Below, in pieces: positions 50,284-58,318 of a stretch of DNA of 64,000 bases. Every line of letters starts with the position of its first letter. The first letter of the stretch is position 1. The notes under the pieces are model-generated. The model did not search any database. It saw nothing but the letters and a program-made list of their open reading frames with translations, and had not been told where the DNA came from. This DNA is from Candidatus Woesearchaeota archaeon (GTDB lineage Archaea; Nanobdellota; Nanobdellia; Woesearchaeales; JAFGUC01), in NCBI GenBank assembly GCA_016938695.1, contig JAFGUC010000043.1, positions 206,404-270,403 on the forward strand, read 5' to 3'. Position numbers and translations under genes: made by a program.

Positions 50284-51492
50284 CTACTCATACCTCAAAC
50301 AATTAACCGGATCAGTTCTAGATGCATTTCTAGCAGGAAATACTCCTGCAAACGTTCCAACTAAAGTAGCAAGAACCATGCAGAATATAAACAAACTTGG
50401 AGCAAAAACAGGTTGTAAAAAAGAATAACCTATTGCGTCAGTTATACGACCACCAATATATGCAATCAATGAACCTAAACTGATTCCAAGAAGTCCGCCA
50501 AAAAATCCAATAACTGATGCTTCTAGTGTAAAAATAAAAACAACATCAGAATTTTTAGCACCAATCGCCTTTAAAATTCCAATCTCTTTTGTTCTTTCAT
50601 AGACTGCAGTATACATGGTATTGATAATATTAATTGAAGCAACAACAATTGAAATTCCTGCAATCAAGGCAAGAACCGCATTTAATACTGCAATAACAGA
50701 GGTAAATTGACTAAATAATTCTTCAAAAGTTTGAATAAAAAAACTCTCGTCTCCTTTTTCATCGCCAAGGCGTATTCTTAATTTCTTTTTTATTTTTTCA
50801 ACATCACTAACTAAATTATCCGTATTTTTCATTCGTGCAACAATGTAATCATAACCATTTTTACCAGTAATTTCTCGTGCAATCTCTTCACTCACAATAA
50901 CTGACTTATCATCATCTGGATTTCCAATTTTATCTATAAATCCAATTATTTCAAATTCCGTATCTTGGACATAGATTTTATCTCCTAGTTTCAATGCTTT
51001 CTTAAACACCTTGTTTTCAAAAAGATAATCATAACCTAAAACTACTTTATATCTGTCGCCCTGTTTAATATTTCTTCCTTCAAGTATTTTGTATGTAGAA
51101 AATTCCATAAACAAATCTTGAGATTTATCCGTTGGAGTTCCCATAAATTGAACAGCAATCTCTTTTACTCTTTTATCATACGTTACAGGCATTCTTTTAT
51201 AGAGCATCATTGTAACTTCATCAACTGTTGATTGTTTTCCAATAAAATCAACATCATCTTTTGTAAAAAATTCTTGTGCAGATCCAGGACCGCCAATAGT
51301 ACGCATTTGAATCATGATTTTATCGGTTCCCATCTCCATGAAAATATCTTCAGTGTATTTTGTTAATCCTTGACCAAAACTAAGTAATGCAAAAATAGAC
51401 GCAATTCCAATTAAAATAGACAAAACAGTTAGAGCATTTCTAAGAACTCTTTTCTTCATGTTATTTAATGTGTATTTTATTAGGTCCTTCAT
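50284..51492 (-). CDS. MacB/FtsX-type ABC permease 2
   Basis: The 402-residue protein has the MacB layout: one N-terminal membrane helix (about 20-40), a large external domain (MacB periplasmic core, about 45-280), and three C-terminal helices with the FtsX signature VYERTKEIGILKAIGAKNSD. It ends RNASRTDPVNCLRYE, the typical conserved tail. It overlaps permease 1 by 4 bp. The two permeases and ATPase form an ABC complex that exports or mechanically transmits signals rather than importing. Confidence 0.87.
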   Translation of the reverse strand: MKDLIKYTLNNMKKRVLRNALTVLSILIGIASIFALLSFGQGLTKYTEDIFMEMGTDKIMIQMRTIGGPGSAQEFFTKDDVDFIGKQSTVDEVTMMLYKRMPVTYDKRVKEIAVQFMGTPTDKSQDLFMEFSTYKILEGRNIKQGDRYKVVLGYDYLFENKVFKKALKLGDKIYVQDTEFEIIGFIDKIGNPDDDKSVIVSEEIAREITGKNGYDYIVARMKNTDNLVSDVEKIKKKLRIRLGDEKGDESFFIQTFEELFSQFTSVIAVLNAVLALIAGISIVVASINIINTMYTAVYERTKEIGILKAIGAKNSDVVFIFTLEASVIGFFGGLLGISLGSLIAYIGGRITDAIGYSFLQPVFAPSLFIFCMVLATLVGTFAGVFPARNASRTDPVNCLRYE

Positions 51493-52691
51493 TTTGTATA
51501 ACTTAATGCCTCAACAGGATTTTGTTTCGATGCTTTTATCGCAGGAATTAATCCTGAAACCGTTCCAATAATAAAAGAGAATGATATTGCTCCAAAGATT
51601 AGTGCAAATGAGATTCTTGCTTGAATTAAATCAAGACCCATTGCTTGACGACCAAGTGCTGCCAATCCAACTGCAATAGAACTTCCCAGAATTACTCCGA
51701 TAATTCCACCAATCATTCCTAAAAGGCCTGATTCAATTAAGAATAAAGTAAAAATAGTTCTATTGGTTGCGCCAATTGATTTCATTATTCCAATATCTTT
51801 TGTTCTTTCTAAAACCGAAGTAAACATAGTATTTGATATTCCAATTCCACTTACAAGAATGGATATTCCTGCAATGATGTAAACGAAGATTTGAACACCT
51901 CCAAGAATACTATTGACTTGATTTAATGTTGCTTGTGCACTTTGAACAGTAAAATCTTGATTATATTCTTTTACGTGTCTTTTTTTTCGTATAACTTTTT
52001 CAATGTTAGAAATTATTTCTTTCATGTCTTTTTCAGTATCAATTCTAGCACCAATAAAACTATATTCATTATCTAAATCAAAAAGATTTTCCATGCCTTT
52101 TTCATTTATGTAAGTTGATATATCAATCATGAAACTTCCTGTTTTTTTCAAGATTCCAACAACTATAAATGGTTTTCCTTGAATTAATATTTCGTCTCCA
52201 ACTTTAGAATTAAGTCCATTATCAGGATCAGAAAACATATTTCCAAGAAGAACTTCATTATCTTTTGAGTCATCTAAAAATCTTCCTTTTTCAATTTTTA
52301 GATTCATGGCATTGTAAAGAAATTCTGCCTTTTTTCCTGTGGGTACGCTAATTCCCATTGTATAATCTGTTGATTTATCGACTTTGATTTTGACTGGTCG
52401 CATAATTCTTCCAGATGCTTGTTTGACACCATCAACCCGCTCAACTAATTCAACGTAATCTTTTTCAAGAGGTTTAGAAGATGAAGAAAATTGATCACTA
52501 CTCACAACTGATATTGTAACAATATCTGGACTTAAAAAACTAAATTGTGAAGATATTGCATATTGCAATCCTTGGCCCAGTGCAATTAGGGATACAACTG
52601 CCATAATTCCAATGAGTATCCCAATTACAGTAAGCCAACTTCTTAGCTTCTTGTGTTTGAAATTATTCCAAATCAGTTTAAAGTAATTCAT
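51489..52691 (-). CDS. MacB/FtsX-type ABC permease 1
   Basis: The protein (400 residues from ATG 52691) has the same layout: first helix (WLTVIGILIGIMAVVSLIAL), external domain, then VLERTKDIGIMKSIGATNRT and tail IKASKQNPVEALSYTK. It is paralogous to permease 2 and probably forms a heterodimer with it. The ATG at 52691 directly follows the stop of the secreted protein gene; an upstream in-frame start would overlap it by 45 bp. It lies in the operon padR-ATPase-secreted protein-permease 1-permease 2. Confidence 0.87.
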   Translation of the reverse strand: MNYFKLIWNNFKHKKLRSWLTVIGILIGIMAVVSLIALGQGLQYAISSQFSFLSPDIVTISVVSSDQFSSSSKPLEKDYVELVERVDGVKQASGRIMRPVKIKVDKSTDYTMGISVPTGKKAEFLYNAMNLKIEKGRFLDDSKDNEVLLGNMFSDPDNGLNSKVGDEILIQGKPFIVVGILKKTGSFMIDISTYINEKGMENLFDLDNEYSFIGARIDTEKDMKEIISNIEKVIRKKRHVKEYNQDFTVQSAQATLNQVNSILGGVQIFVYIIAGISILVSGIGISNTMFTSVLERTKDIGIMKSIGATNRTIFTLFLIESGLLGMIGGIIGVILGSSIAVGLAALGRQAMGLDLIQARISFALIFGAISFSFIIGTVSGLIPAIKASKQNPVEALSYTK

Positions 52692-52692
52692 C

Positions 52693-53949
52693 TTATTTTC
52701 TTTTAGGTTTTCTTTTCTTAATTTGCCAAAGAACAATTAACCCAATAATTACAATTGCAATAACAATTGTTCCAGTATAGTTTGGTTCTTGAATTAATCC
52801 TAGTTCTTTCGCTTTTTCTAAAGTATATAAATTCAAATCAAGAATTACTTTTTCTGAATATTCTTTGTTGTTAGGATCTTTGTAAGTTAATTCAACTGGA
52901 ACTTGAATTTTTTCTTTATCAGTTGGATTCACAAAAATTTCAACATCAAAATCTTCATAATCATCACTATCAACTCCACCAATATATACTTCTTTTTCAG
53001 TTGATAATATTGAGAAGTCTTCAGTTTCTATAACTTTAGCATTTACAAAACTTGCATCAGTAACTCCTTTGTTCACGATGTTAATAGTTACTTTGCCTTT
53101 TTGTCCTGCCATTTTTATTTCTGAATCTGATATTTGTGTTGTCAACTCAGGTTTATCTCCAATTACAATTCCTATTATATCTGAATTTTCGGTTTTTTGG
53201 TTATCAGAATCATAATATGTTAGAATCATCGGAACCTTATAGATATTGGATTCTGCATTTGGTTCAGCAATAATATCATAAGTTAAAGTAACCTTTTGAT
53301 TAGGTTCTAAATAACCAAGTTTCTTTTCAGATGTAGAATGTAATGTTGCAATTGGAACAATGTTTGCGAAAGTTTGTCCGTCATATGCAGCTAAAACTAA
53401 TCTTAAAGAAATATCTCTAACTGTTTTATAACCCATGTTTTCAAGTGTTATTTCAAGTTTTCCAGATGTTCCTGGACTTAGTTCTTCAGGAATTGTTTTA
53501 ATGCTATAAACAGAAATCTCGTTACTTAAACTTGCAATATTGACATCATAATCCACGTAAGTCCATTGTTCAAGATCAGTTTTCTTATAACGAACTTTAA
53601 TTGTGTTGTATCCTGCTACTGCTTTATCATCAACTCTAACTTTATATTGAATTAGTGTTGCATCGTCACCTTGTCGTCCAGCAGCAATAGAACCAATTGT
53701 TTTAGTCGCATCTTTGCTATTTTCCAATGTGAATGGATACTCTGGCATTAACTCTACAACTACATTTTTTGCAGCTTCATCGCCAACATTTTCAATTTGA
53801 AATTTCAAATCTACATATTTTCCAGGGTTTGCCGGACTTGGATCCTGATTAATAAGGGTAATCCTTATTGCAGGACTTGCGTACACAAAATTTATTGCAA
53901 ATATTAAAACTAATAATGCAATAACGATGTTTTGTTTAATTTTCTTCAT
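52693..53949 (-). CDS. Secreted membrane-anchored protein with CARDB/S-layer-like repeats (COG1361-like)
   Basis: The 418-residue protein has a signal peptide (IVIALLVLIFAINFVYA), three beta-sandwich repeats of the adhesin type (DPSPANPGKYVDLKFQIENV; EELSPGTSGKLEITLENMGY; KMAGQKGKVTINIVNKGVTD) and a C-terminal helix (IVIAIVIIGLIVLWQIKKRK) anchoring it in the membrane. These resemble COG1361/CARDB proteins. Encoded between the ATPase and the permeases, it may be the extracellular partner of the exporter, in place of the MacA adaptor used in bacteria. Confidence 0.78.
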   Translation of the reverse strand: MKKIKQNIVIALLVLIFAINFVYASPAIRITLINQDPSPANPGKYVDLKFQIENVGDEAAKNVVVELMPEYPFTLENSKDATKTIGSIAAGRQGDDATLIQYKVRVDDKAVAGYNTIKVRYKKTDLEQWTYVDYDVNIASLSNEISVYSIKTIPEELSPGTSGKLEITLENMGYKTVRDISLRLVLAAYDGQTFANIVPIATLHSTSEKKLGYLEPNQKVTLTYDIIAEPNAESNIYKVPMILTYYDSDNQKTENSDIIGIVIGDKPELTTQISDSEIKMAGQKGKVTINIVNKGVTDASFVNAKVIETEDFSILSTEKEVYIGGVDSDDYEDFDVEIFVNPTDKEKIQVPVELTYKDPNNKEYSEKVILDLNLYTLEKAKELGLIQEPNYTGTIVIAIVIIGLIVLWQIKKRKPKRK

Positions 53950-54683
53950 CTTCTCTTTTCCTCAAATATTTTATCGTGATATTTTCCTTTTTGTGTTGAA
54001 ACTAATTGTCCATCTTTTAAGACTTCAACTCGTTGTGCAAATTGTGCTAAATGATCATCATGAGTTACCATTACAATTGTTTTTCCTTCCTTGTGTAATT
54101 TTTGCAAGAACTCCATAATTATTTTTCCCATTTTACTATCTAAATTTCCTGTAGGTTCATCAGCTAAAATAACATTTGGATCATTTGCAAGAGATCGTGC
54201 AATTGCAATTCTTTGTTGTTGTCCACCAGATAGTTCAGTAGGTAAATGATTTTTTCTATCTTCTAAATCAACCAGATGTAATAATTCCATTGCTCGTTCA
54301 TATCTTTCATCTTCAGGAACGCCAAGAAAGCTCATTGGAAGCATTATGTTTTCAATTGCAGTAATAGTATTAATCAAATTAAATTTTTGGAAAATAAATC
54401 CTATTTTTTGTCCTCTAATTTGCGCAAGACTACTTTCACTTAATGTAGAAATATCAATTCCATCAAGTAATACATTACCCTTAGAAGGAATATCTAGACA
54501 TCCAACTAAATGCATTGCAGTACTTTTACCACTTCCAGAAGGACCTTGAATTGCAACAAATTCTCCTTCATTAACCTTTAAATTTAATCCACGCAAAGCA
54601 TAAACAGTTTCTTCACCAACGTGATATTCCTTCCAAACCTCACGAAGTTCTACAATTGTTTTAGATTTTTTTTCTTTAGTCAT
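53946..54683 (-). CDS. ABC transporter ATP-binding protein (MacB/LolD type)
   Basis: The 245-residue ATPase has Walker A GPSGSGKST, Q-loop FIFQKFNLI, the signature LSGGQQQRIAIARSL, Walker B VILADEPTGNLDS and H-loop VTHDDHLAQF. GDPS-like KGNVLLDGIDISTLSES is the family's D1 region. LolD/MacB-type ATPases energise FtsX-like permeases. It overlaps padR by 8 bp and the secreted protein gene by 4 bp. Confidence 0.95.
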   Translation of the reverse strand: MTKEKKSKTIVELREVWKEYHVGEETVYALRGLNLKVNEGEFVAIQGPSGSGKSTAMHLVGCLDIPSKGNVLLDGIDISTLSESSLAQIRGQKIGFIFQKFNLINTITAIENIMLPMSFLGVPEDERYERAMELLHLVDLEDRKNHLPTELSGGQQQRIAIARSLANDPNVILADEPTGNLDSKMGKIIMEFLQKLHKEGKTIVMVTHDDHLAQFAQRVEVLKDGQLVSTQKGKYHDKIFEEKRR

Positions 54684-55209
54684 CTTGAAGTTTTTTGATT
54701 TCTTTAATGTCTGATTTAATTATCTTTTCAGCCCTACTAATAATAAATTTAGTGTACTTATCATTTGTAAAAATTTCTTTATATTTTTCTTTCTTATATT
54801 CCAGAATTTTAAGATAATCGTTATACACTGATATTCTTTTATCAAGAAGTTTTTTTCTTTTGTCGGATTCAATAATGCTTGAAAAACCGCAGATATATTC
54901 TAAAGGATCAAAAACAGGCATTGTTACCCTGGTTTCAATAGTCTTTTCTAGATATTTTTTACCTTTAGCTGTTATGAAAAATTCTTTTGTATTTCTGGAA
55001 TCTTTTTTTTCTCTAAATTGTATGAACTTTTGTTCATGCATTTTATTCAAAATATTATAAACTGATGATTTACTAATTCTTATTTTGTTTTTTTTATCAG
55101 AAAATCGTCCCATTATTTCTTCAATTTCTTTGTATAATTGATAACCTGATAAAGGTCTATGACTAAGAAAACCAAGAATTGATGTCTCAAAAGCGATTTT
55201 ATCTAGCAT
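54676..55209 (-). CDS. PadR-family transcriptional regulator
   Basis: The 177-residue protein has a PadR winged helix (about 5-85): FETSILGFLSHRPLSGYQLY, SKSSVYNILNKMHEQKFIQF and RNTKEFFITAKGKKYLEKTI. A C-terminal helical part (DYLKILEYKKEKYKEIFT) resembles the PadR dimerisation region. It is the first gene of the exporter operon. A perfect 19-bp palindrome overlaps its start codon, so auto-repression of the entire operon is likely, relieved by a substrate of the exporter, as in other PadR systems. Confidence 0.87.
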   Translation of the reverse strand: MLDKIAFETSILGFLSHRPLSGYQLYKEIEEIMGRFSDKKNKIRISKSSVYNILNKMHEQKFIQFREKKDSRNTKEFFITAKGKKYLEKTIETRVTMPVFDPLEYICGFSSIIESDKRKKLLDKRISVYNDYLKILEYKKEKYKEIFTNDKYTKFIISRAEKIIKSDIKEIKKLQDD

Positions 55210-55226
55210 AGTCTAAATTAGACTAT
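55208..55226. promoter_or_regulatory. Perfect 19-bp palindromic operator of the padR operon
   Basis: ATAGTCTAAATTAGACTAT has 9-bp arms around a central A/T. It overlaps the padR start codon (55207-55209) and the predicted start of transcription from the TATA box AAATATTTAT (55241-55250, minus strand). Its length and symmetry fit PadR binding sites. Confidence 0.68.
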
Positions 55227-55321
55227 CACAAAAAAGCTACATAAATATTTTGTATTATCGTTCAGTAGTAGTTTTAAATACAAACGACAAAATTTGAATA
55301 TTCATTGATATATTCAATAAA

Positions 55322-55330
55322 CTTTTTAAA
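55322..55330 (+). promoter_or_regulatory. TATA box of the RNase P RNA gene
   Basis: CTTTTTAAA predicts a start near 55352, matching the first paired base (55354) of RNase P RNA helix P1. Confidence 0.55.
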
Positions 55331-55353
55331 CACACAAAAATATTTACCAAATT

Positions 55354-55671
55354 GCAGGGACTATACTTGGTTTCCGGGGTTAATTCTCCTGAGGAAAGTC
55401 CGCTCACCATAAGAATACTACTTGCATTTCGCAAGACTCTTAATAGGGGTGGCAACCGCAAAAGAAACGACACGTCCTGTTTTTTATGGAATGATGCTTG
55501 CGAAGTTTTTGGTAACAAAAACGAGTTAACCAGCTGACGTCAAAACAGGGAACGTTGGAACGGCGAGTCCTAGTAGGTGCAAGTCCAATTTTGGGCGCTT
55601 AGTCGAATACCAAGAAGTCCGTCCATACTTGATGTGGGGACTTTACAAAAAGTGGCTTATTTAGGCCCTGC
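55354..55671 (+). ncRNA. rnpB: RNase P RNA, archaeal type
   Basis: About 318 nt. GCAGGG (55354-55359) pairs with CCCTGC (55666-55671) as helix P1. Conserved blocks are CTGAGGAAAGTCC (CR-I, starting about 55389), AGAAACGACACGTCC (archaeal CR-II/III, about 55463), AACGGCGAGTCC (about 55559) with GGTGCAAGTCC, and AGTCGAATACC then AAGAAGTCCGTCC. It matches the general type A archaeal architecture. It would form the enzyme with Rpp29 encoded at 19.2 kb. The divergent padR operator is 130 bp upstream. The exact ends are approximate. Confidence 0.92.
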
Positions 55672-55704
55672 TCATATTCACATTTAATATTGGGGTGGTC
55701 AATA

Positions 55705-56010
55705 ATGAATTTTCAAGAAAAGGTAAATGAGTTTTGTACAAAATTTAACATCGATTCTGCAATAGAATTCAAAACACTAGATTTAGTATCTGAGGTTGGA
55801 GAATTCTCAAAAGAAATCTTAAAAGCAACAGATTACGGAAAAGAAAAAATAACTCCTTCTGAAGACATGGTTTTAGAAATGGGTGATGTATTTTATTCAC
55901 TAATTGCAATAGCAAATGAACTTGACATTAATTTAAATGATGCTCTAGACATTGTATTAAAAAAATACGAATCAAGAATTAACAATAAAGGAGATCCTGG
56001 AAGCGAATGA
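55705..56010 (+). CDS. MazG-like nucleotide pyrophosphohydrolase
   Basis: The protein (101 residues from ATG 55705) is a single-domain MazG: LVSEVGEFSKEILKATDYG carries the E-x-G-E/E...K motif, and LEMGDVFYSLIAIANELDIN gives the second acidic motif (E..D). Such enzymes hydrolyse NTPs or dNTPs to monophosphates and remove damaged nucleotides. A GGGGTGG site precedes the ATG. The stop overlaps the radical SAM gene by 4 bp (ATGA), so the two are co-translated. Confidence 0.87.
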   Translation: MNFQEKVNEFCTKFNIDSAIEFKTLDLVSEVGEFSKEILKATDYGKEKITPSEDMVLEMGDVFYSLIAIANELDINLNDALDIVLKKYESRINNKGDPGSE

Positions 56011-57542
56011 GATTTGTAATTCTTGATTGTTATACTGATGAACCATCTGGATTAGGAGTTCCTCCATATATTGGAACATATCCAAGATATTTATACGGTT
56101 CAATAATAAAAAACAATCATGAAGCATTTTACATTACAATAGATGATCTTAGAAATCTGATAAAACCAAAAAAAACCTTGAATAAAAACGAGGAGTTAAT
56201 CACTGATATAAAACGGTATAATCTAACAAGAGATTCTAAAGAAGTAGAAAAATTATTGAGTTCATGCGATTATTTAATACTAAATTCTGGAGTACAAACA
56301 CCCGGAAAATATCTAAGTGCATATCCTGGAACCGTAAAAGAATCTATTGATTTAATATCTGAATTAGAAAATAATTCTTTTATCACAATCCTTTCAGGTC
56401 CTGGTGCAGAAATTGGGGAAGGACTTTACGGTGGAAAGAAAAGTACCAGTAGAAGTTTTGATAATGACTTCGATTATGTAATTAAAGATTTAGATTACAA
56501 ATTTGATGAATTAATAAAAACAAATTTCAAAGATGACTTTGTTCTAGAAAAAAAGCCATATTCTTTAATTAGAGATTCAAGTATTCTTGGTGCATCCCTT
56601 GTTAAGCAAATCCCTGATTTACACTTAAAAATTGCAGAGATTGAAACCATGCGAGGTTGCAAGAGTAAAACTGCTTGTAGTTTCTGTACTGAAAAATTAA
56701 AAAATTCCGGTGCTGAATCTCGACCAATAAAAGACATTCTTGATGAAATAAAAGCCTTAAGCGAGCAAGGTGTAGAAAATTTTCGATTAGGTAAACAAAC
56801 TTGCATATACTCATACGGTTCAAATGAACAATTAGAAAAGCTTCTAAGCGGTGCAAAAAAATATGCAAAAATATTGCATCTTGATAATGTAAATCCAAGT
56901 TTTGTTACAGAAGAAAAAACTAAAACAATTTGCAAATATACCACTGAAGGAAATATTGCAGCTTTTGGTGTAGAAAGTTTTGATGATGTTGTAATCAAAA
57001 AAAATAATCTTAATACCAATCCTGAAGAATCGTTTGAAGCAATTAAAATAATAAATAAATACGGTAATGAACGTGGATCTAATGGAATGCCAAAATTTCT
57101 TCCCGGTTTAAATCTGTTGTTTGGTCTTGAAGGAGAATCTAAAAAAACTCATGAAGCAAATATGCTTTGGTTGAATAAAATTCTAGATGAAGACCTATTA
57201 TTGAGAAGAATAAACATTCGTGAAGTTGTTGTTTTTGAAAACACGCCATTAGACAAATCCTGTGGTGTAAAATATTTAAAAAAGAATAAAAAATACTATT
57301 GGAAATGGCGAGACGAAATACGACAAAACATTGATATTCCTATGTTAAAGAAACTAGTTCCTAAAGATACAATTCTAAACGATGTAATAACCGAAATTTA
57401 TGATGGAAATACAACTTTTGCCAGACAAATAGGAACTTATCCATTGGCAATTGGTATTAGAGAAAGAATTCCATTAGGAAAAAAAATCTCTATAAAAGTT
57501 GATGATTACATGAAAAGAAGTATTGTTGGCAAAAAAATTTAG
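56007..57542 (+). CDS. Radical SAM protein of the COG1031 type, lacking the C-terminal HhH
   Basis: The 511-residue protein has an N-terminal B12-binding-like Rossmann region (FVILDCYTDEPSGLGVPPYI, NYLILNSG-like YLILNSGVQTPGKYL) and the radical SAM core with MRGCKSKTACSFC, LSEQGVENFRLGKQTCIYSY and PGLNLLFGLEGE. The end (TFARQIGTYPLAIGI, RSIVGKKI) matches the COG1031 pattern up to the point where the family usually continues into a helix-hairpin-helix domain of about 60-80 residues; here the protein stops. Function unknown. It is co-translated with the MazG-like protein. Confidence 0.78.
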   Translation: MRFVILDCYTDEPSGLGVPPYIGTYPRYLYGSIIKNNHEAFYITIDDLRNLIKPKKTLNKNEELITDIKRYNLTRDSKEVEKLLSSCDYLILNSGVQTPGKYLSAYPGTVKESIDLISELENNSFITILSGPGAEIGEGLYGGKKSTSRSFDNDFDYVIKDLDYKFDELIKTNFKDDFVLEKKPYSLIRDSSILGASLVKQIPDLHLKIAEIETMRGCKSKTACSFCTEKLKNSGAESRPIKDILDEIKALSEQGVENFRLGKQTCIYSYGSNEQLEKLLSGAKKYAKILHLDNVNPSFVTEEKTKTICKYTTEGNIAAFGVESFDDVVIKKNNLNTNPEESFEAIKIINKYGNERGSNGMPKFLPGLNLLFGLEGESKKTHEANMLWLNKILDEDLLLRRINIREVVVFENTPLDKSCGVKYLKKNKKYYWKWRDEIRQNIDIPMLKKLVPKDTILNDVITEIYDGNTTFARQIGTYPLAIGIRERIPLGKKISIKVDDYMKRSIVGKKI

Positions 57543-57572
57543 TTTTCAGCCTCTATAACTGCATTATTCTTA

Positions 57573-57598
57573 ATTTATTTATATATAATTAAATAAAT
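57573..57598. terminator. Palindrome after the COG1031-like gene
   Basis: ATTTATTTA and TAAATAAAT (9-bp perfect arms) flank TATATAAT. It lies 31 bp after the radical SAM stop and may end that transcript, although its AT-only composition also resembles a TATA-containing operator. Confidence 0.4.
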
Positions 57599-57623
57599 CT
57601 AAATTGGAGCCTCAAACAGTAAG

Positions 57624-57633
57624 CCTTATAAAC
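57624..57633 (+). promoter_or_regulatory. TATA box of the Pno1-like/topoisomerase VI operon
   Basis: CCTTATAAAC lies about 27 nt before ATG 57656, giving a leaderless start. Confidence 0.5.
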
Positions 57634-57655
57634 TCTTCGTTTTATTTTTCATGGT

Positions 57656-58267
57656 ATGACCGATTATAGCTATGAAATCAAGATTCCAAAGGAGCGTGTT
57701 GCAGTTCTCATTGGTACAAAAGGTGCTTTTAAAAAACATCTTGAAGATACTACTGGAACAAAGTTAGACATAGATTCTAAAGAAGGAAATGTAGTAGTTT
57801 CGGGGTCAGATGCTGTAACTTTATTTGCAACAAGAGAATTAATTAAAGCAGTTGGTCGTGGATTTAATCCTGAACTAGCAATGCAATTATTAAAACAAGA
57901 TTCTTTATTTGAACTACTCGATATTAATGAGTACGCTCGAACAAAAAATGATTCCATACGGTTAAAAGGTAGAGTTATAGGAAACGAAGGAAAAAGTCGG
58001 AAAGTGATTGAGAATCTGACAGAATGCAGTATTAGCGTTTACGGTAAAACAATTGGAATTATTGGAAAAATTGAAATGGTCCCAATTGCAAAAAAAGCAA
58101 TAGAATCTCTCTTGACTGGCAGTCCTCATGCTTCAGTTTACAGTTGGCTTGAACGAAAGCGACGTGAAGTAACTCGTGCCGAATTGTCTGAAAAAGACGA
58201 CTTAAGAAATATTGTTAAAGAAGAATATCTTGATGATCTTAAAGAATTAGAAAACGAAGACAATTAG
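57656..58267 (+). CDS. KH-domain rRNA-processing protein (Pno1/Dim2-like)
   Basis: The 203-residue protein has two KH domains with GxxG loops: VAVLIGTKGAFKKHLEDTTG (about 16-35) and GRVIGNEGKSRKVIENLTEC (about 105-125). FNPELAMQLLKQDSLFELLD links them, the archaeal Pno1/Dim2 arrangement. It acts in 16S rRNA 3'-end maturation. The gene stands before topoisomerase VI, an order often seen in archaea. A TATA box CCTTATAAAC lies about 27 nt before the ATG, so it is probably leaderless. Confidence 0.9.
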   Translation: MTDYSYEIKIPKERVAVLIGTKGAFKKHLEDTTGTKLDIDSKEGNVVVSGSDAVTLFATRELIKAVGRGFNPELAMQLLKQDSLFELLDINEYARTKNDSIRLKGRVIGNEGKSRKVIENLTECSISVYGKTIGIIGKIEMVPIAKKAIESLLTGSPHASVYSWLERKRREVTRAELSEKDDLRNIVKEEYLDDLKELENEDN

Positions 58268-58318
58268 TCTTAAATATCAAGTTTAACTTTTTTCAATTTA
58301 TTTTAGGGGTAGGTATTG

